In this document: positions 14,596-18,842 of the stretch, piece by piece | Numbering within the stretch: the first letter of the stretch is position 1 | Layout: each line of letters starts with the position of its first letter | Source of the DNA: CAZFAT01 sp964517075 | GTDB lineage: Bacteria > Acidobacteriota > Vicinamibacteria > Vicinamibacterales > SCN-69-37 | Direction of reading: 5' to 3' | Assembly: GCA_964517075.1 (NCBI GenBank) | Contig: CAZFAT010000291.1 | Location: 1 to 18,842, forward strand | Length of the DNA: 18,842 nt | The notes under the pieces: model-generated | What the model saw: the letters and a program-made list of their open reading frames with translations, nothing else | Databases searched by the model: none | Told to the model about the DNA's origin: nothing | Position numbers and translations under genes: made by a program

Positions 14596-15486
14596 TCAGG
14601 TCCGCTTCCGCCGCTTCTCCTCGTACATCAGCGCGTCGGCCTGGGCGAGCAGGGCTTCCATGGACCGATCGTCCGTGGACGCGCAGGCCAGAATGCCGAC
14701 GCTGAAACCCAGGGGATAGGTCCGGTTCGGCCGGGTGTTCACCCCGTCCAGCACTTCCTCGAGCCGCTTGCGCAGCGCGATTTCCGCCGTCGTGGTCGAG
14801 TTCATGGCCAGGGCGGCGAACTCGTCGCCGCTCAGCCGCGCGATCAGGTCGTTGGTCCGGAAGCACGTCCGCAGCACGTCCGCGGCCTCCACGAGCGCCC
14901 GGTTGCCCTCGGCGTGCCCGTAGGTGTCATTGATGAACTTCAGCTGGTCGAGGTCGAGGAAGAGCAGCATGAAATCGGCTCGCTCGCGTCGCGCCGTGCG
15001 CAGCATCTGGTCCGCCAGCAGAAGGAACCCCCGCCGGTTGTGCAGACCCGTGAGGTCGTCCTTGATGGACTCGTTCTGCAGTTGGTGCTGTTTGTCGCCG
15101 CGCTGGATCGCGTAGCGCAGCGCGCGGCGCAAGCCCGGCCCGTCCACCGACCCCTTGACGAAGTAGTCCTGCGCGCCTTCCTGCATCGCCGAGAGTCCCA
15201 GTTCCTGGTCGCCGGCGCCCGTCATGACCACGACGACGGCGCGTCCGGCCACGGCGACGACGCGGCGGATGGTGTCCAGCCCGTGCTCGTCGGGCAGGCT
15301 GAGGTCGAGCAGGATGGCCTGGATCTGGTGTCCGGAGACCGCGAGCGCATCGACGGCCGCCCGCACCGTGGAGACGTGGCTGAGCGCGAACTCGCTCGCC
15401 CCGTCTTCCTTCAGCATTTCCTCCATCAGCCGGGCATCGCCCGGGTTGTCCTCGACGAGGAGGACCTCGATTGCGGCGCCCTCCAT
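14596..15486 (-). CDS. Response regulator with diguanylate cyclase (REC-GGDEF) domain
   Basis: This 296-residue protein joins a receiver domain (residues about 6-125) to a GGDEF domain (about 140-292). The receiver has the acidic pair E12/D13, phospho-acceptor D61 (AILLDLSLPDEHG), T89 and K111. The GGDEF part has DDLTGLHNRRGF, LLFLDLDQLKFINDTYGH with metal-site D178, and a signature SGDEF (219-223) in place of GGDEF. The product-inhibition site RxxD is kept (R210-T-N-D213, five residues before the signature). Diguanylate cyclases make the second messenger cyclic di-GMP from two GTP. The serine in the first position is a conservative change and activity is plausible, though not certain. It starts immediately after the stop of the upstream receiver gene, so the two are co-translated. 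Confidence 0.94.
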   Translation of the reverse strand: MEGAAIEVLLVEDNPGDARLMEEMLKEDGASEFALSHVSTVRAAVDALAVSGHQIQAILLDLSLPDEHGLDTIRRVVAVAGRAVVVVMTGAGDQELGLSAMQEGAQDYFVKGSVDGPGLRRALRYAIQRGDKQHQLQNESIKDDLTGLHNRRGFLLLADQMLRTARRERADFMLLFLDLDQLKFINDTYGHAEGNRALVEAADVLRTCFRTNDLIARLSGDEFAALAMNSTTTAEIALRKRLEEVLDGVNTRPNRTYPLGFSVGILACASTDDRSMEALLAQADALMYEEKRRKRT

Positions 15487-15918
15487 CTAAACCTCCGAGG
15501 GCAGCCGCACGAGCGTGAACCAGAACTGCTCGATGCCCTGCACGACTTTCGTGAGTTGTTCGAGGTCCACGGGCTTGGTGATGAAGCAGTTGGCGTGCAG
15601 GCGATAGCTCCGCATGATGTCCTCCTCGGCCTGCGAGGACGTGAGGATGACCACCGGGATGTGCTTGAGCGCCGGGTCGTTCTTGATGTCTTCGAGCACT
15701 TCGCGTCCGTCGCGTCGCGGCAGGTTCAGGTCGAGCAGTACCAGGTCGGGCGTGGGGGCGGCGCTGAACGCGCCCTGCCGGCGCAGGAAGGCCATCGCCT
15801 CCTCGCCGTCCCGGGCGTGGCTCAGGTTGTTGCGCACCTTGCTGAGCGCGAGCGCTTCGCGCGTCAGGCGGGCGTCACCGGGATTGTCTTCGACGAGCAG
15901 GATTTCAATGGGTTTCAT
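15487..15918 (-). CDS. Single-domain response regulator (Rcp1/CheY-like)
   Basis: The 143-residue protein is a receiver domain with no output domain. It shows the acidic pair E10/D11 (ILLVEDNPGDARLTREAL), phospho-acceptor D63 (LVLLDLNLPRRDG), T93 (VVILTSS) and K115 (FITKPVDLEQL). The form resembles Rcp1-type regulators that serve phytochrome-like kinases. Its ATG overlaps the kinase stop in an ATGA arrangement, and its own stop abuts the next ATG, so it is the middle gene of a three-gene operon. It likely takes phosphate from the adjacent kinase and either passes it on or acts by protein contact. All active-site residues are present. Confidence 0.95.
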   Translation of the reverse strand: MKPIEILLVEDNPGDARLTREALALSKVRNNLSHARDGEEAMAFLRRQGAFSAAPTPDLVLLDLNLPRRDGREVLEDIKNDPALKHIPVVILTSSQAEEDIMRSYRLHANCFITKPVDLEQLTKVVQGIEQFWFTLVRLPSEV

Positions 15919-18779
15919 GTTTGGGGACTATCGGAGCGCGCGGGCGCATCGGGGATTGTAAAGGAAAACGTGGTGCCGTGCCCCGGATCCGACTCGACCC
16001 GGATCCGCCCGCCGTGCCGTTCGACGATCTTCTTGCACAGCGCCAGGCCGATGCCCGTGCCGGCGTACTCGCTCCGACCGTGCAGCCGCTGGAACATCTG
16101 GAAGATCCGCTCGAAGTACTTCGGCTCGATGCCGATCCCGTTGTCCGCCACCGAGAAGACGGTGGCCTGATCGGCGCGGCCGGCCGACACGCGGACGATT
16201 GGCTGGCTGCCCGGCCGCCGGAACTTGATCGCGTTGCCGATGAGGTTCTGGAACACCTGCGCGAGCTGCGTGGCGTCGCAGGACACCGTGGGCAGCGCGT
16301 CCACGATGACCTGCGCGCCGGCCTCCTCGATGGCGCCTGCCAGATTGGTGACCGCGCTCGCGGCAATGTCCCCGGCCGGCACCGGCTTGAACTCCTTGCC
16401 GCGCGTCCCGACCCGCGCGTACTGCAGCAGGTCGTGAATCAGCTCCTGCATCCGCTTCGCGCCATCCACCGCGAAGTCGATGAACTCGTTCGCATCCGCG
16501 TCGAGCTGGTCCTTGTAGCGGCGGCCGAGCAGCTGCGTGTAGTTCGAGACCATCCGCAGCGGCTCCTGCAGGTCGTGCGACGCGACGTAGGCGAACTGCT
16601 CGAGCTCCTGGTTCGACCGCGACAGCTCCTCGGCCTTGGCCTCGAGCGCCTTCTCCGCCGCCTTGCGCGCGGTGATGTCGCGGGCGATGACCGTGTAGAA
16701 ACGGGCGCCCTGGGTCGTGGCCCACGCCGACAACGAGAGCTCGAGCGGGAAGAGCGTCCCGTCCTTGCGCCGGCCGTCGGACTCGAAGGTCGTGCCCACC
16801 ACGGGTTCGCCCGACCGCGTCTTCTCGGGCGTCAGGAAGCGGCCGGGAACGGCCGTCGTGACCTGCTGGCCGACGGCCTCGTGGGCCGACCAGCCGAACA
16901 TCCGTTCGGCGCCCGGATTCCAGTAGCGGATCTTGCCGGTGTCTTCCATCGAGAAGATGCCTTCGATCGCCGTCTCGGCCACGGCCCGGAACCGCAGTTC
17001 GCTGTCGCGCAGGGAGTCCTGGGTGCGTTTCCGCGCGGTGATGTCGTGGTTGAGCTCGAGAAAGCCCTGCGGCGCCCCGCGATCGGTCCGCGTCAGCGTC
17101 CACCGGCTCTCGACCGAGATGCGCGTGCCGGTCCGGGTCGTGTGCACGACCTCGCCTTCCCAGAAGCCCGCGGTCTTCACCTGCTGCTCGATCTCGGCCA
17201 GCGGACGCGGGTATTCGGCCTTGACGAGCTGATGCGAGACCTTGCCCAGCGCTTCGGCGGAGGACCAGCCATACATGTCCGTCGCGCCCGCGCTCCAGTA
17301 GACGATGGTGCCGTAGAGGTCGCGCACGAGGATGCCGTCGCGCACGAGATCAAGCAGGGTGGCCTGCTCCTTGAGCTGGTCGGACTGCCGCTTGAGCGCG
17401 TCGTTCACGCGCGTCAGCTCGGCGGTGCGATCGGCGATGCGCTGTTCGAGCCCTTCGTTCAGGGTCCGCAGCTCCGCCTCGGCCGCCTTGCGCTCCGTGA
17501 TGTCCACGGCCATCGTCACGAACGTGCGGGTCCCCGACGGCGCGCCGCCCAGCGGCGTCGTCGAGAACTCCCAGACGCGCTCGGCGTCATCACGCGTGAG
17601 GACCCGGAACTCGCCGCCGCGCACGGTCTCGGTGGCCGTCCGGGCCCCGGTGAAATAGGCCGCCAGCCGGGCGGGGCCGCCGGCCTCGACACGGGTCACC
17701 CAGTCGGCCAGCCGCGGGAGATCCTGCAGCGTGTGGCCGCAGAGGTCGGACCAGCCTCGGCTCAGGTGGAGGATCTGGTCGGTGTCGTCGTGGACGATCA
17801 TCGGCACCGGCGCGTCGGCGACCGCGCGCCGCAGCCGCTCCTCGCTCTGCACGCGCAGGCCCTCGGCCGCGAGCCGCTTGTGCTCGAAGCCGCGCAGCAG
17901 GTGGCCGCCCGCCCAGATCGCGTAGCTCAGCACGTTGATGGTGAGCGCCACGAAGACCGCCATCGCGAAGCTGGCCTCGTACCACCCGGCCCGCACGCCC
18001 TGCCACGACAGCCACGCCAGGAGCAGCGGCAGGAAGAACACCACCGGCAACAGCTGGCGAATGATGAGGCCGCCGGCGCCGGCGTCCACGACCGCGTCCA
18101 TCAGGCCGTCTTCAGGGCGAGCGAACAGGAAGGCCAGGCAGAGCAGCAGGAGGCTGACCGACGCATGCAGCGCCATCGCGCTGTGCGAGGCGACGCCGCT
18201 GAAGGCTTCGATCCCGAACGTGTAGCCGACCGCGCTCAATGTGGCCAGCATCGCCGCGGTGGCAATCAGGGCTTCGGCGATTCGGTAGCGGCCCGGCGTG
18301 TCCGCGATGAGAATCGCGATATTGACGAGGCCCAGGCACACGGCCGTCGCGAGCGACATCCGGCCCGGCGCGGGGCCCGGGGTGGTGTCAACGACCAGGA
18401 TCTGGTCGAGGCGGAGGTTCCAGCCGGTGAGAATTTCGATGATCGTGAAGAACGCGATGATGGCCGCGGCGCCCGCGCAGTACTTGAGGATCACCTCGCC
18501 GCGCCGGGTGAACTGCTCGGCGCGGTGCATGAGCAGCGCGACCGCGGTCAGCAGCAGGGCCAGCGCCGTGTTCGCCTTCATCGTGGTCGAGCCGGGCACC
18601 ACGCTCGTGAGGGCCGGGATGGACCACCACCAGCCCACGAGCGCGCCCACGGCCACGGCGAGGACCGCGAAGCTCAGCGTGGCGGACGTCAGGTGAAACC
18701 GCAGCACCTGCACGTCGCGGGCGCCGGGTTGATCGGCCGGGTCGTCGGCCAGGGGGAGCGCGGGATCGGGATGCTTCAC
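15915..18779 (-). CDS. Membrane-anchored multi-PAS sensor histidine kinase
   Basis: The 954-residue kinase has about eight hydrophobic segments in residues 30-290, forming a membrane sensor region I cannot assign to a named MASE-type domain. Three PAS domains follow, near 311-430, 475-585 and 590-705; each ends in a PAC-like DITERK or DITARK motif, and a coiled coil (430-475) joins the first two. The HisKA domain has YVASHDLQEPLRMV with phospho-acceptor H735. The ATPase domain has QNLIGNAIKF (N845, N849), DNGIGI (D879) and GTGIGLALCKK. The DLQEPLRM type is common in phytochrome-like and PAS kinases paired with single receivers. The GTG start is supported by AGGAG at 18788-18792, 8 nt away. 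No phytochrome GAF domain is present. The signal is unknown. Confidence 0.95.
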   Translation of the reverse strand: MKHPDPALPLADDPADQPGARDVQVLRFHLTSATLSFAVLAVAVGALVGWWWSIPALTSVVPGSTTMKANTALALLLTAVALLMHRAEQFTRRGEVILKYCAGAAAIIAFFTIIEILTGWNLRLDQILVVDTTPGPAPGRMSLATAVCLGLVNIAILIADTPGRYRIAEALIATAAMLATLSAVGYTFGIEAFSGVASHSAMALHASVSLLLLCLAFLFARPEDGLMDAVVDAGAGGLIIRQLLPVVFFLPLLLAWLSWQGVRAGWYEASFAMAVFVALTINVLSYAIWAGGHLLRGFEHKRLAAEGLRVQSEERLRRAVADAPVPMIVHDDTDQILHLSRGWSDLCGHTLQDLPRLADWVTRVEAGGPARLAAYFTGARTATETVRGGEFRVLTRDDAERVWEFSTTPLGGAPSGTRTFVTMAVDITERKAAEAELRTLNEGLEQRIADRTAELTRVNDALKRQSDQLKEQATLLDLVRDGILVRDLYGTIVYWSAGATDMYGWSSAEALGKVSHQLVKAEYPRPLAEIEQQVKTAGFWEGEVVHTTRTGTRISVESRWTLTRTDRGAPQGFLELNHDITARKRTQDSLRDSELRFRAVAETAIEGIFSMEDTGKIRYWNPGAERMFGWSAHEAVGQQVTTAVPGRFLTPEKTRSGEPVVGTTFESDGRRKDGTLFPLELSLSAWATTQGARFYTVIARDITARKAAEKALEAKAEELSRSNQELEQFAYVASHDLQEPLRMVSNYTQLLGRRYKDQLDADANEFIDFAVDGAKRMQELIHDLLQYARVGTRGKEFKPVPAGDIAASAVTNLAGAIEEAGAQVIVDALPTVSCDATQLAQVFQNLIGNAIKFRRPGSQPIVRVSAGRADQATVFSVADNGIGIEPKYFERIFQMFQRLHGRSEYAGTGIGLALCKKIVERHGGRIRVESDPGHGTTFSFTIPDAPARSDSPQT

Positions 18780-18787
18780 GCCGGGTA

Positions 18788-18792
18788 CTCCT
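18788..18792 (-). promoter_or_regulatory. Ribosome binding site fixing the kinase GTG start
   Basis: The complement reads AGGAG with an 8-nt gap to the GTG at 18779, which supports the long N-terminus. No other gene start is seen in the remaining 50 bases to the window edge. Confidence 0.7.
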
Positions 18793-18842
18793 GGTGTTTA
18801 TCGGGCGGACGGGGTGGTTCCTGCTGGTCAGGCGGGCGGAGA

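Noticed and set aside
14581..16170. 529-codon open frame on the plus strand across the signalling operon
   Set aside because: It is antisense to two receiver genes and the kinase end, which have complete catalytic motifs; the translation has no recognisable domain.
1..18842. CRISPR arrays, insertion sequences, phage or integron elements, attachment sites
   Set aside because: I saw no regular repeat-spacer structure, transposase, integrase or long terminal inverted repeats. The single tRNA is followed by a terminator, with no integrase nearby.

Overview
The window is GC-rich and looks like chromosomal DNA of an acidobacterium, most likely in or near Vicinamibacteria. Three features point there: two large ADOP-type permeases (the macrolide-exporter-like FtsX permeases abundant in Acidobacteriota), one of them coupled to a PadR regulator; a VWFA-related protein of the acidobacterial TIGR03436 type; and high-GC codon use throughout. 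The placement is inferred from gene families, not from a marker gene.

Layout, left to right. (1) 1-2560, minus: padR followed by an ADOP permease that runs off the left edge. A palindrome overlaps a good -35 box in front of padR. The permease frame carries one in-frame TGA at 1531-1533 and no other stop in the 510 codons that remain. (2) 2636-7413: a secreted TIM-barrel-like glycoside hydrolase candidate (minus) diverges from a three-gene CUT2 sugar ABC importer on the plus strand, in the order permease, lipoprotein binding protein, double ATPase. A strong GC hairpin lies between the first two. The layout suggests an extracellular enzyme paired with an uptake system. (3) 7469-8056, minus: a DUF2585/UPF0314 membrane protein. 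(4) 8120-10579, plus: a second ADOP permease, intact, without the N-terminal prefix and without a PadR gene. (5) 10604-10775: tRNA-Leu(CAG) with a perfect -10 box and an intrinsic terminator. (6) 10776-11308: sparse, with one plausible minus-strand zinc-ribbon mini-protein and a 15-bp repeat coding for the same CGHQW motif. (7) 11309-14543, minus: a secreted PQQ-type beta-propeller protein preceded by a VWFA-related acidobacterial protein split by what looks like a single missing nucleotide near 13522. (8) 14596-18779, minus: a tightly packed signalling operon with a multi-TM triple-PAS histidine kinase, a single-domain response regulator and a REC-GGDEF protein.

No CRISPR array, insertion sequence, phage gene or attachment site was found. 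The points most worth following are the two single-nucleotide lesions in otherwise clean frames, the padR operator, the hydrolase/importer locus, and the uncharacterised DUF2585 and zinc-ribbon genes. The long open frames antisense to real genes are treated as high-GC artefacts.
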